This document shows positions 1 through 6,953 of a stretch of 9,441 nt of DNA, piece after piece. Origin of the DNA: JBNJEM01 sp051745935 (GTDB lineage: Bacteria; Planctomycetota; Planctomycetia; Pirellulales; Pirellulaceae). Both the position numbers and the translations under genes were made by a program. The stretch lies in NCBI GenBank assembly GCA_051745935.1, contig JBNJEM010000293.1, positions 1 through 9,441 of the forward strand. Reading direction: 5' to 3'. Positions within the stretch are counted from its first letter, which is position 1, and each line of letters begins with the position of its first letter. Below the pieces are notes generated by a model. It made no database searches. It saw nothing but the letters and a program-made list of their open reading frames with translations, and was not told where the DNA came from.

Positions 1-161
1 CGCAAGCCGTCCTCCCGTTGGTCGGACTCGCGGCGGAGAAAGTCATCCGCGACCGGTATATTTCAGGCGGTTGGATTTGTCCGGGTGGAAAGCCGCCCGG
101 CGCAAGCCGTCCTCCCGTTGGTCGGACTCGCGGCGGAGAAAGTCATCCGCGACCGGTATAT
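1..161 (+). repeat. Tandem copies of a ~100-bp dispersed repeat element (one truncated, one complete)
   Basis: Positions 1-61 and 101-161 are identical, with a period of 100 bp. Taking the boundaries from the third copy inside the rhodanese gene (6609-6713, opposite strand), a complete unit is 57-161 (105 bp). Positions 1-61 are then the right part of a copy cut by the window edge, and the two copies share the pentamer TATAT (57-61). The unit can form two stem-loops: CCGGGTGG (81-88) with CCGCCCGG (93-100), and TCGCGG (128-133) with CCGCGA (147-152). The second stem is fully conserved in the rhodanese copy. No transposase is present, so this is best described as a short non-autonomous repeat. 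An open frame runs from it into the ABC gene, but I regard that as accidental. Confidence 0.9.
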
Positions 162-185
162 CCAAGCCAAAGCGCGCAGGATCCC

Positions 186-911
186 ATGTCCAACATCGAA
201 TCCAAGACTTTTCCTCTATTGGAAACCCGTCAGTTGACCATGGTCTACGCGGACGGCGCGGTGACGGCGTTAGCTGGCATCGACCTCGGAATCGAGCACG
301 GCGAGTTCGTGGCGATTATGGGACCGAGCGGCAGCGGAAAATCGACATTGCTGCACATGCTCGGCGCCCTGGACGTTCCGACCAGCGGAGAGGTACTGTT
401 CGAAGGCGTCAGCCTGTCCGAAGTGGACTCGCTGGACCGGATTCGGTCCAAGGAAATCGGGTTTGTATTCCAGTCGTTCTATTTGCTTCCCAACCTCACG
501 GCGGCCGAGAACGTGCAGCTTCCGATGTTTGAATGTTCCTGGGAGGCGGCGGAGCGGAGTCGGAGAGCGTTTGAACTCCTGGAGACGGTGGGAATGAGTC
601 CGCGGGCCACGCAGCTCCCAATGCATCTATCGGTCGGGGAACGGCAACGGGTGGCCATCGCCCGGGCACTGGCCAACGAGCCGGCCGTGCTCTTGGCTGA
701 TGAACCGACGGGCAATTTGGATTCACGGACCGGCGGCGAAATCCTGGACCTGTTCAGGGCGCTCCACGAGCGGCAGGGCAGGACGATTGTGATGGTCACG
801 CATGATATTGAGGTCGCGGAGAAGGCTCGCCGACTCGTCCGTGTTCGGGACGGTCGAATTGAATCGGATGAACGGCTTCCCGGGACCTCCGCGTCGCGGT
901 CTTCAAACTGA
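186..911 (+). CDS. ABC transporter ATP-binding protein, LolD/MacB type
   Basis: This 241-residue nucleotide-binding domain should hydrolyse ATP on the cytoplasmic side to drive a MacB/FtsX-type permease, as in lipoprotein release or macrolide/peptide export. Visible motifs are Walker A GPSGSGKST (46-54), Q-loop Q96, signature LSVGERQR (148-155), Walker B VLLADEPTGNLD (168-179, with D172 and E173) and the H-loop histidine H206. The signature has Val where LSGGQ-type motifs usually have the first Gly. The frame stays open upstream to position 18, but that stretch is translated repeat element. ATG 186 is preferred because AGGA (178-181) lies 4 nt before it and the length then matches the family. 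No permease is visible: the gene is followed by repeats and a functionally unrelated gene, so the partner is either upstream of the window or elsewhere. The substrate cannot be told from the sequence. Confidence 0.9.
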   Translation: MSNIESKTFPLLETRQLTMVYADGAVTALAGIDLGIEHGEFVAIMGPSGSGKSTLLHMLGALDVPTSGEVLFEGVSLSEVDSLDRIRSKEIGFVFQSFYLLPNLTAAENVQLPMFECSWEAAERSRRAFELLETVGMSPRATQLPMHLSVGERQRVAIARALANEPAVLLADEPTGNLDSRTGGEILDLFRALHERQGRTIVMVTHDIEVAEKARRLVRVRDGRIESDERLPGTSASRSSN

Positions 912-935
912 CAGATCATTCAAACTGACAGATCA
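902..935 (+). repeat. 17-bp perfect tandem duplication across the ABC gene stop
   Basis: The 17-mer TTCAAACTGACAGATCA occurs twice back to back (902-918 and 919-935). The first copy carries the last codons and the TGA stop (909-911) of the ABC ATPase gene; the second is entirely downstream. It looks like a recent slippage duplication at the gene end and does not change the protein. Confidence 0.9.
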
Positions 936-952
936 TTTAGTCCGAGGTACGA

Positions 953-1182
953 TAGTTGTACCAAGACGCGGCGGTAAAACGGGGTTTTTCGTGTGCAAGA
1001 AGCCGTAACAAAACCAGTCAGGTTTCCTTTCACGTAGGGAGTTTTGGGAGCGGGAACCACGTCTTACGGGCTGTAAGAACCCATAACAAAACCACGCATT
1101 TTTCCCATAATCCAAGGGATTTTGGAAGCGAGAGCCCGGTTTTGTTACGGGCTGTAAAATTCCTTTCGCGAGGGAACTCTTC
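953..1182. repeat. Intergenic block of diverged ~78-bp direct repeats
   Basis: This stretch has no convincing gene. CCGTAACAAAACC (1003-1015) recurs as CCATAACAAAACC (1081-1093), 78 bp later. Both units continue through a G-rich segment (GGGAGTTTTGGGAGCGGGAA near 1037, GGGATTTTGGAAGCGAGAG near 1116) to TTACGGGCTGTAA (1064-1076 and 1145-1157). A third partial unit starts after 1157 (ATTCCTTTCGCGAGGGA). The 13-mer at 1003-1015 is also repeated in inverse orientation at 1138-1150. A small stem TCTTAC/GTAAGA lies at 1062-1078. On the minus strand the block is open for 119 codons (933-1292), with a periodic peptide (WFCYGFL repeated every 26 residues). This is probably a by-product of a repeat whose period is a multiple of three. 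Confidence 0.75.
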
Positions 1183-2988
1183 ATGGTTTTTTCAAGGCGT
1201 TCCAGGCACATCCAATTGCGGAATGCGATCCGTTTTGGCGTTTTGCCCCTGTTGATCGTGGGAGGACCCTTCTTTACTTTGCCTGCCGCCACGGCGGCGG
1301 ACGACCGGCCAACGAAGGCGGCCGCCGACGTGGCGCGGAGAATCCGTCGCGAGACGCTCTTGCCGCCCCGTGGTGCTCAAGGGCGCCCACTCCCATTGGC
1401 CAGTCATTGGAACGTGGGTACCGTTCCGGACACCTTCCAGCCGGACCATCAGATCGGATTGATCCAGGAAGGACATCATATTCTTCCCTGGATGAGCTGG
1501 CCGAAAGGAGATCCCGACAGTGAGCGGTTCAAGTCGTATTATGACAGGCTCTTAACCTATTGTTCGCGGCTGGAGTTACCGATTTCGATCCGCGGCACGC
1601 AGTGGAACGCGATGCTTGTCAAGAAGGATTATCGCGACGGGCCGGAATCCGAGTGGGCGGGAGTCATTTCCCCTGACGGCACGCGAGTGCCTCGGCTGAG
1701 CCCCTTTGGGCCTCTCGAGCCCTGGAAGGACCCAGCCCAGGCATACGTCGACACGCCGGCGATGAAACGCGTCCAGGAATTGTACCCGAAGCCGCCCCGA
1801 GTGCTTTTCGTGTCGAACAACGAGCCGCCCGATTTGCGGTGGTCGAAACAGGGGCCGTTGGAGGAAATCTCAAAGCGGTATCTAGAGCGGTACGGAAGGG
1901 GGCAGGACGACGAATTCCGACGCAAAGTAGTCGCGCAAGGCTGGATAAAACGTTATTCCGTGATGTTCAGTGCTCTGCGCGATGCTCTGGCGAGCAAGGC
2001 GTGGCAACGAACCGCGCGCTTCGTGGGCTACGGAGCGTTCGGTCCGTCTCATTTCGGCCGCTGGGACGGTTGGAAAGTATATTCATTGATCACCGACGAA
2101 TGGACCTCCCCGAACTGGTATTTTTGGCAGGGCGGTAGTCCATCATACTATACCCACAATTGGAACCAGAACCGCGACCACTGGGTATTCTCGACCCAAG
2201 TCCAATCGATGAATTGGGTCTTCATGCTCGACGAAGCGTGGCGGGTCAATCCGGACTTTTGGTTTGAAATCTCCACGTGGGATGGCAACGAAGTGGATAG
2301 CTGGATGGAAGGGGTAGGGGCTCGGACGCCGGCACAACTGGTGGAACGTTCCAGCGCGGGACTGTCCGAAGAGGAACGCCAGCACATCGACGAAACGCTC
2401 CAAAAAAAGTCAAAGGCACTTCGTTACCTTGCTGACGGGCAAACGTATCCCCCCGAACGTGTCTCGGGGTGGATTCAGTTTGGCATGTGGCTCTTGCGGC
2501 CGCGAGCCGTGCGCGAGTTTCGTGGTCACGCGACGCCCCTGGCCCCCGTGAAACCTTATTGGATGGAGACGGTCAAGGCGGTGGATCGCGTTTGGGGCAA
2601 CGCGACGCTGCGAGAATTCTGGCGGCACGGGCGACTTGTCCCCAACAAAGCTCATCGGCACCCGTATCAAACCGACATACCGGCGAAATACCGCGACCTC
2701 CCCCGTTGGTATCTTCTGGACACAAGCCTCGATCCCCCGCGACCTTGGGAGCAGACAACGAACATACCCGTCTTCAGTTTGGCGTTGCTGCGCGGCGAAG
2801 GAAGTAATCGCCAATGGCTCGTGTATGCTCATTCCCCCCTGGCCGATCGTACGAACGTGGAAATCACGATTCCCGATTGTGGTCGCGTGAATGTTGACGT
2901 GCCCCGGGGCGGGGCGTTCTACGTGGTGGATCAAAGCGAACCAGCCAAGGTGAAACGAGTGGTCACGGGCCAGGAGAAACGACAATGA
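1183..2988 (+). CDS. Secreted protein, probable clan GH-A-like glycoside hydrolase
   Basis: The 601-residue product begins with a Sec signal peptide: basic residues 5-17, hydrophobic core about 18-34, and likely cleavage after ATA (A38). It should therefore act outside the cytoplasm. I do not recognise a named family. The body is rich in Trp, Tyr and Asp like carbohydrate-active enzymes, and two segments resemble the active site of TIM-barrel clan GH-A hydrolases. These are a strand ending in Asn-Glu-Pro (VLFVSNNEPP, E214 as candidate acid/base) and a later FWFEISTWDGNE (E362 as candidate nucleophile, E370 nearby). Residues about 530-595 look like a C-terminal beta-sandwich. GAGGGA (1170-1175) lies 7 nt before the ATG and supports this start; it is the end of a repeat unit. 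The gene overlaps the next by 4 nt. The substrate is unknown. Glycosidase function is inference from motifs only; exportation is much surer. Confidence 0.8.
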   Translation: MVFSRRSRHIQLRNAIRFGVLPLLIVGGPFFTLPAATAADDRPTKAAADVARRIRRETLLPPRGAQGRPLPLASHWNVGTVPDTFQPDHQIGLIQEGHHILPWMSWPKGDPDSERFKSYYDRLLTYCSRLELPISIRGTQWNAMLVKKDYRDGPESEWAGVISPDGTRVPRLSPFGPLEPWKDPAQAYVDTPAMKRVQELYPKPPRVLFVSNNEPPDLRWSKQGPLEEISKRYLERYGRGQDDEFRRKVVAQGWIKRYSVMFSALRDALASKAWQRTARFVGYGAFGPSHFGRWDGWKVYSLITDEWTSPNWYFWQGGSPSYYTHNWNQNRDHWVFSTQVQSMNWVFMLDEAWRVNPDFWFEISTWDGNEVDSWMEGVGARTPAQLVERSSAGLSEEERQHIDETLQKKSKALRYLADGQTYPPERVSGWIQFGMWLLRPRAVREFRGHATPLAPVKPYWMETVKAVDRVWGNATLREFWRHGRLVPNKAHRHPYQTDIPAKYRDLPRWYLLDTSLDPPRPWEQTTNIPVFSLALLRGEGSNRQWLVYAHSPLADRTNVEITIPDCGRVNVDVPRGGAFYVVDQSEPAKVKRVVTGQEKRQ

Positions 2989-3857
2989 ATCAACGGAAAA
3001 ACGAGTCCGGTTTTGACTGGCGGCTTTTGCTATTGCCCCTCAAAATCATCCTTTGGCCGTTGGCGGCACTGGGCCGTTGGACATGGGAGCATTGGTTCTC
3101 TTATGTGTTCGGCCGAGTGTTGCGTGACCGGGATCGCATCTACAGTATTCGCTTCGTGTGGTACGGAGATTCGATCTACTTGCATCCCATGGTGTGGGGG
3201 AGTGTGATCCTTTATGTCGTGGTCAAAAGCGGTGTGTTCTCGCCTGGATGGCCGCTGTTCATCTGGTTCTTGCTATTGGCCTTTTGTTTTTTCACCGTGA
3301 TTTACAATTTCGACATTCTGAAAGGTTCAGTATTGGTCGTCTGCGTGATAGCGGTGTTGAGCTTGGCATACGTGGCGAATTTGGAATGGGAGTGGAATGT
3401 TTTGGGCGGGGTGGTCAATCACGTCAAATCGCTCAATGCGGGCGTGGAGCCCGGCTTCTACATTGTCGCCGCCTATGTGTTCGGGATTCTCATCGTGGCC
3501 GAAGTCCTCTGGGCCTGGCTGTTTAATCGCGTTGAAATCGATGAGTCGTACGTCTACGAACGGAAGTTCTTGCAGAGCAGCACGCGGGATCCCATTTTTG
3601 CTCGCGGGCTGAAGCGGGAAACCAAGGACCTGCTGGAACTGATCATTATGGGGGCCGCGGATATCACGCACCGGACCCGGAGTGGCTTCAAGACCTTCAA
3701 GAACGTACCGGGCGCCTCTTTGGGGTTGGGGCGGGCGATTGATGACATGCTGGACCATCGTCGACCGGGCGAGGTCGAACTTGAACGTCAGCGTCGACAG
3801 CAAGGCGCCACCATGACGATGGACGATGCCCCTCCGGATGGTTTCGAGGAGGGCTAG
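2985..3857 (+). CDS. Polytopic inner-membrane protein of unknown function
   Basis: I do not recognise this 290-residue protein. Hydrophobic segments lie at about 14-30, 68-83, 89-108, 113-131 and 157-180, giving four or five membrane spans. The tail from 181 to 290 is soluble, charged and probably cytoplasmic. It contains a Leu-rich helix (about 212-223), a Gly/Ser stretch (240-250) and an acidic, disordered-looking end. No catalytic motif is evident. The ATG overlaps the TGA of the preceding secreted protein gene (ATGA, 2985-2988), and AGGAG (2972-2976) lies 8 nt before it. The two are therefore almost certainly co-transcribed and translationally coupled, which hints at a shared role at the cell envelope. 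The hydrophobic regions are rich in Trp, Phe and Val without charged residues in the spans, more like a structural or scaffold protein than a transporter. Confidence 0.8.
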   Translation: MNQRKNESGFDWRLLLLPLKIILWPLAALGRWTWEHWFSYVFGRVLRDRDRIYSIRFVWYGDSIYLHPMVWGSVILYVVVKSGVFSPGWPLFIWFLLLAFCFFTVIYNFDILKGSVLVVCVIAVLSLAYVANLEWEWNVLGGVVNHVKSLNAGVEPGFYIVAAYVFGILIVAEVLWAWLFNRVEIDESYVYERKFLQSSTRDPIFARGLKRETKDLLELIIMGAADITHRTRSGFKTFKNVPGASLGLGRAIDDMLDHRRPGEVELERQRRQQGATMTMDDAPPDGFEEG

Positions 3858-3872
3858 GTCCCCGGGGATCGA

Positions 3873-3910
3873 GCGTGCATTTCGAAACGGCTGGTTGTCG
3901 AAAAGCACGC
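3873..3910. other. Long stem-loop after the membrane protein gene
   Basis: GCGTGCATTTCG (3873-3884) pairs with CGAAAAGCACGC (3899-3910) in 11 of 12 positions around a 14-nt loop. It lies 16 nt after the stop of the membrane protein gene and 128 nt before the helicase gene. No T-run follows, so it is not a classic rho-independent terminator. It may protect the 3' end of the upstream mRNA or act with another terminator. The rest of the 3858-4037 gap shows no gene and no clear promoter. Confidence 0.5.
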
Positions 3911-4037
3911 ACCAGCGGAAAAGCAGGACTCTCCGCATCCCTTCAGCCGGTCGAAGCCGAATAGCCATGGCGGGACGCCTTGCCGTTACCCCCCAATTTC
4001 AGCGGCCACGAAGTGAATCAGGGCGGAGATCCGCACC

Positions 4038-6206
4038 ATGTCGGAGACTTTGCATGGAACGGTGGAACGGGTCACCTTCTTTAATGAGGAGAACGGATTC
4101 GCGGTCCTCAAGGTCCATGTCCAGGGCCGTCGTGATTTGGTTACCGTCGTGGGGACCATCAACACGGTCACGGCGGGGGAACACATTGAGGCCAGTGGCT
4201 CGTGGGTTATCGATTCCGACCACGGGCCGCAGTTCAAAGCCGCCACGCTGCAAACCACGCATCCCACGTCGGTGAAAGGGATTGAGCGATACCTGGGGTC
4301 CGGGGCCATTCGTAACATCGGTCCGCAGTTGGCGTCGAGGATCGTGGCCATCTATAAAGAGCGATCGCTCAAAATCATCGATCAATGCCCGGATATGCTA
4401 CTACACATCCGCGGAATTGGTCGCCAACGGCTGAACGGGATCATCGAAAGTTGGCGGCAACAGAAAGAAATCCGCAAGATCATGCTCTTTTTGCATGAGC
4501 TTGGCATTGGTTCGGGGTATCGAGCCATACGTATTTACAAGATCTACGGGTCCGATGCGATCTCGAAAATTCGAGCCAATCCTTATCAGTTGGCCGATGA
4601 CGTGCGCGGGATCGGTTTCAAAACAGCCGACCAAATCGCGGCTGAGTTGGGCATCGATCGCCAATCGCCGCATCGCGCCCGGGCAGCGCTGCGTTACGCC
4701 CTGCGGCAGCTCAGTCAAGAAGGGCATTGCGGGTACGAGGAGCGGGGCGTGATCGACAAGACACGGGAACTAGCGGGCATTCACTCATCGGTCGTGCAGG
4801 CGGCCGTGGACGCGGAGTTGACGGCGGGAAATCTGGTTCGCGAAAAGAATGACGGGGCACCATGGCTGTTTCTCGCCAGCCTCTATCGAGCTGAGGTCGG
4901 CGTGGCCACGGAAACCAAACGGTTGTTGCACGAAGCCGAACACCCGCTCCCGGCGATCGACGTTACCAAGGCACTGGAATGGGTTGAAAAGCGATTGACA
5001 ATTGGGTTGGCGGAAGGCCAGCGAGAGGCGATTCGCGAAGTTTGTTCAAACAATGTGGTCGTTGTTACCGGCGGTCCCGGCGTCGGAAAAACCACGTTGG
5101 TTCGCAGCATTCTAGAGATATTCGCCGCCAAGAAGCTCCAGCCCGTGCTGGCGGCACCGACGGGACGAGCGGCCAAGCGGTTATCTGAAGCCACGGGGCA
5201 AACGGCAAAGACCGTTCACCGGCTGTTGGAGTTCGATCCGGCGACTGGAGATTTCAAGAGAAACCAGAAACAACCGCTCCAGGGCGAGCTGTTCGTCCTG
5301 GACGAGACCTCAATGATCGATGTGTTCCTGGCCTATCAATATCTTCGCGCGATTCCGTCTCGAGCCTGTGTCGTGCTGGTCGGGGACGTCGATCAGCTGC
5401 CGTCGGTGGGCCCCGGAAAAGTCCTTTCCGATCTGATTGCTTCGGAAGCTGTTCCGGTCGTGTGGCTGACCGAGGTGTTCCGGCAGGCCGCGGAAAGCCG
5501 CATCATTAAGTCCGCCTACGATATCAATCAAGGGCGGTTGCCCGATCTTCGCCCCGGCGGCGAACTGACGGATTTTTACTTTGTCGAAGCTGACGAGCCC
5601 GAAGCGATTCAGCGGACCTTGCTCAAGGTGGTCACCGAGCGGATCCCTGAACGGTTTGGCATGGATCCACGGACCGATATACAGGTGCTGGCCCCGATGA
5701 ATCGCGCCGCCTTGGGAGCCCGCCACCTGAACCAGCTCCTTCAAGAGACGTTGAATCCGCCCGCCGATCAAACGGCCATTGAACGCTTCGGCTGGACTTT
5801 TCGCGAAGGCGATCGAGTCATCCAAACGGAAAACAATTATCACCGCGATGTATTCAACGGTGACCTGGGAACAATCGCCCGGATCAATCGCGTGGACCAG
5901 GAGTTAACGGTCCATTTCGAATCGCGGCCCGTTGTATACGACTTCGGTGATCTGGACGAATTGGCCCTGGCTTATGTTTTGACCATTCACAAGAGCCAGG
6001 GCTCGGAATACCCCAGCGTGGTCATTCCACTGCATACACAGCACTACATGATGCTGCGACGCAACTTGCTCTACACGGCCGTTACTCGCGGCAAGAAGCT
6101 GGTTGTCATTGTCGGGTCAAAGCGAGCATTGCATTTGGCCGTGTCTCGGCGCGATAAGCAGCAGCGGGGCACGGCGCTGGAGCGGCGACTGAGATGCGAT
6201 GGTTGA
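4038..6206 (+). CDS. recD2: RecD2-type SF1B DNA helicase
   Basis: This is a 722-residue ATP-dependent 5'-3' DNA helicase of the RecD-related (RecD2) family, which works without RecBC in DNA repair and replication-fork maintenance. An N-terminal OB-like domain (1-75) is followed by helix-hairpin-helix segments (about 87-103, 121-135 and 188-205, the last with GIGFKTAD). The helicase core shows Walker A GGPGVGKTT (345-353), motif Ia LAAPTGRAA (371-379), Walker B FVLDETSM (419-426), motif III GDVDQLPSVGPG (449-460), motif V TIHKSQGSEY (649-658) and motif VI YTAVTRGK (679-686). All key residues are intact and the length is usual for the family. GGAG (4025-4028) lies 9 nt before the ATG; it sits in a small dyad, GCGGA/TCCGC (4024-4033), that could partly mask the ribosome site. 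The next gene starts 95 nt downstream. Confidence 0.95.
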   Translation: MSETLHGTVERVTFFNEENGFAVLKVHVQGRRDLVTVVGTINTVTAGEHIEASGSWVIDSDHGPQFKAATLQTTHPTSVKGIERYLGSGAIRNIGPQLASRIVAIYKERSLKIIDQCPDMLLHIRGIGRQRLNGIIESWRQQKEIRKIMLFLHELGIGSGYRAIRIYKIYGSDAISKIRANPYQLADDVRGIGFKTADQIAAELGIDRQSPHRARAALRYALRQLSQEGHCGYEERGVIDKTRELAGIHSSVVQAAVDAELTAGNLVREKNDGAPWLFLASLYRAEVGVATETKRLLHEAEHPLPAIDVTKALEWVEKRLTIGLAEGQREAIREVCSNNVVVVTGGPGVGKTTLVRSILEIFAAKKLQPVLAAPTGRAAKRLSEATGQTAKTVHRLLEFDPATGDFKRNQKQPLQGELFVLDETSMIDVFLAYQYLRAIPSRACVVLVGDVDQLPSVGPGKVLSDLIASEAVPVVWLTEVFRQAAESRIIKSAYDINQGRLPDLRPGGELTDFYFVEADEPEAIQRTLLKVVTERIPERFGMDPRTDIQVLAPMNRAALGARHLNQLLQETLNPPADQTAIERFGWTFREGDRVIQTENNYHRDVFNGDLGTIARINRVDQELTVHFESRPVVYDFGDLDELALAYVLTIHKSQGSEYPSVVIPLHTQHYMMLRRNLLYTAVTRGKKLVVIVGSKRALHLAVSRRDKQQRGTALERRLRCDG

Positions 6207-6301
6207 TTCAGGGCATGGACGTTCCACCGCGGAGTGCAACAATAGTAGTGTGGGGGGCGTTACATGAGTCCAGAGCCAATTTGAACAAGGGACCTCTTCG
6301 C

Positions 6302-6940
6302 ATGCACTCAGCGTTTTTCATCAAAACCGGTGGACTACTGCTTGTTGTGACGGGGCTTGTGGCGTTCGCTGTTCGTGCCCCCCGGCGGGAGCCGGTATCC
6401 AACACCGAGAAAAAAGAAAAACTGGCAGCACTCTACCAGGGGTACAAACAAGAATTCCCCGCCGTGAAGGACATATCGCCCGAAGAGTTACGTGACCTTC
6501 AAACCTCCGGGAAAGTCGTGATCGTCGACGGTCGCGAACCGGAGGAACGGGCGGTTTCAATGATCCCGGACGCGATTCCCTTGGAACAGCTTTCAGACCA
6601 CCGGCCCTATATACCGGTCGCGGATGACTTGGTCCCCCGCGAGTCCGACCAACGGGAGGACGGCCTGCGTGGGCCAGCTGTCCACCCGGACAAATCCGAG
6701 CGCCTGAAAGATAATCGTCATCAGCCGCTCGTGTTCTACTGTACCGCTGGATATCGCAGCGCGGCGCTGGCAAGGAAGTATGCCGCACAAGGATATGACG
6801 CTTATAACCTTCGGAAAGGAATCTTGGGGTGGCTTTACCAGGACTTCCCGATCATGAGCGATGGGACGGAAACCAACGCCGTTCACGTCTATGGGCCGAA
6901 GTGGAATCTTGCGCCGGATCGTTATCAGGCGATTTGGTAG
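6302..6940 (+). CDS. Membrane-anchored rhodanese-like protein carrying an inserted repeat
   Basis: The 212-residue product has an N-terminal hydrophobic segment (about 9-24), then a single rhodanese domain (about 57-184) that probably faces the periplasm. Rhodaneses move sulfane sulfur via a persulfide on the active-site Cys; here the loop is CTAGYR (147-152), with C147 and R152 as expected. The N-terminal half (VVIVDGREPEE, 72-82) and C-terminal half (YNLRKGILGW, 168-177) match the fold. Between them, residues 103-137 are encoded by a 105-bp copy of the repeat also seen at 1-161. This is extra sequence between a helix and the strand leading to the Cys loop, so activity could be kept if it loops out. 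AAGGGA (6287-6292) lies 9 nt before ATG 6302, which is preferred over an earlier in-frame ATG at 6194 that overlaps the helicase gene. The next gene follows 13 nt after the stop. Confidence 0.88.
   Translation: MHSAFFIKTGGLLLVVTGLVAFAVRAPRREPVSNTEKKEKLAALYQGYKQEFPAVKDISPEELRDLQTSGKVVIVDGREPEERAVSMIPDAIPLEQLSDHRPYIPVADDLVPRESDQREDGLRGPAVHPDKSERLKDNRHQPLVFYCTAGYRSAALARKYAAQGYDAYNLRKGILGWLYQDFPIMSDGTETNAVHVYGPKWNLAPDRYQAIW
6609..6713 (-). repeat. Intragenic, in-frame copy of the 105-bp repeat element
   Basis: The reverse complement of this segment aligns without gaps to 57-161, with 12 mismatches in 105 positions (about 89% identity). A 26-bp or longer core around CCGTCCTCCCGTTGGTCGGA is perfectly conserved. 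The ends read ATATA (6609-6613) and AGATA (6709-6713), matching the TATAT that bounds the tandem copies. The insert starts at the second base of codon 103 and ends at the first base of codon 138 of the rhodanese gene, so it adds exactly 35 codons and no stop. Confidence 0.92.
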
Positions 6941-6953
6941 GAGTGTTTACATC

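Noticed and set aside
975..989. AAAAC/GTTTT hairpin with T-run as terminator of the ABC gene
   Set aside because: The stem has only five mostly A-T pairs with a 3-nt loop, too weak to support an intrinsic terminator call.
933..1292. Minus-strand 119-codon reading frame with a repeated WFCYGFL peptide
   Set aside because: It follows from an open repeat of period 78 bp and overlaps the start of the hydrolase gene; no ribosome site or family resemblance. Kept only as a note in the repeat finding.
3327..3968. Minus-strand 213-codon frame opposite the membrane protein
   Set aside because: Antisense shadow without start signals; the + strand gene has a strong ribosome site and coherent membrane segments.
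3826..4275. + strand 149-codon frame across the gap before the helicase
   Set aside because: Arg/Ser-rich composition typical of a wrong frame, overlaps both neighbours, and no start signal.
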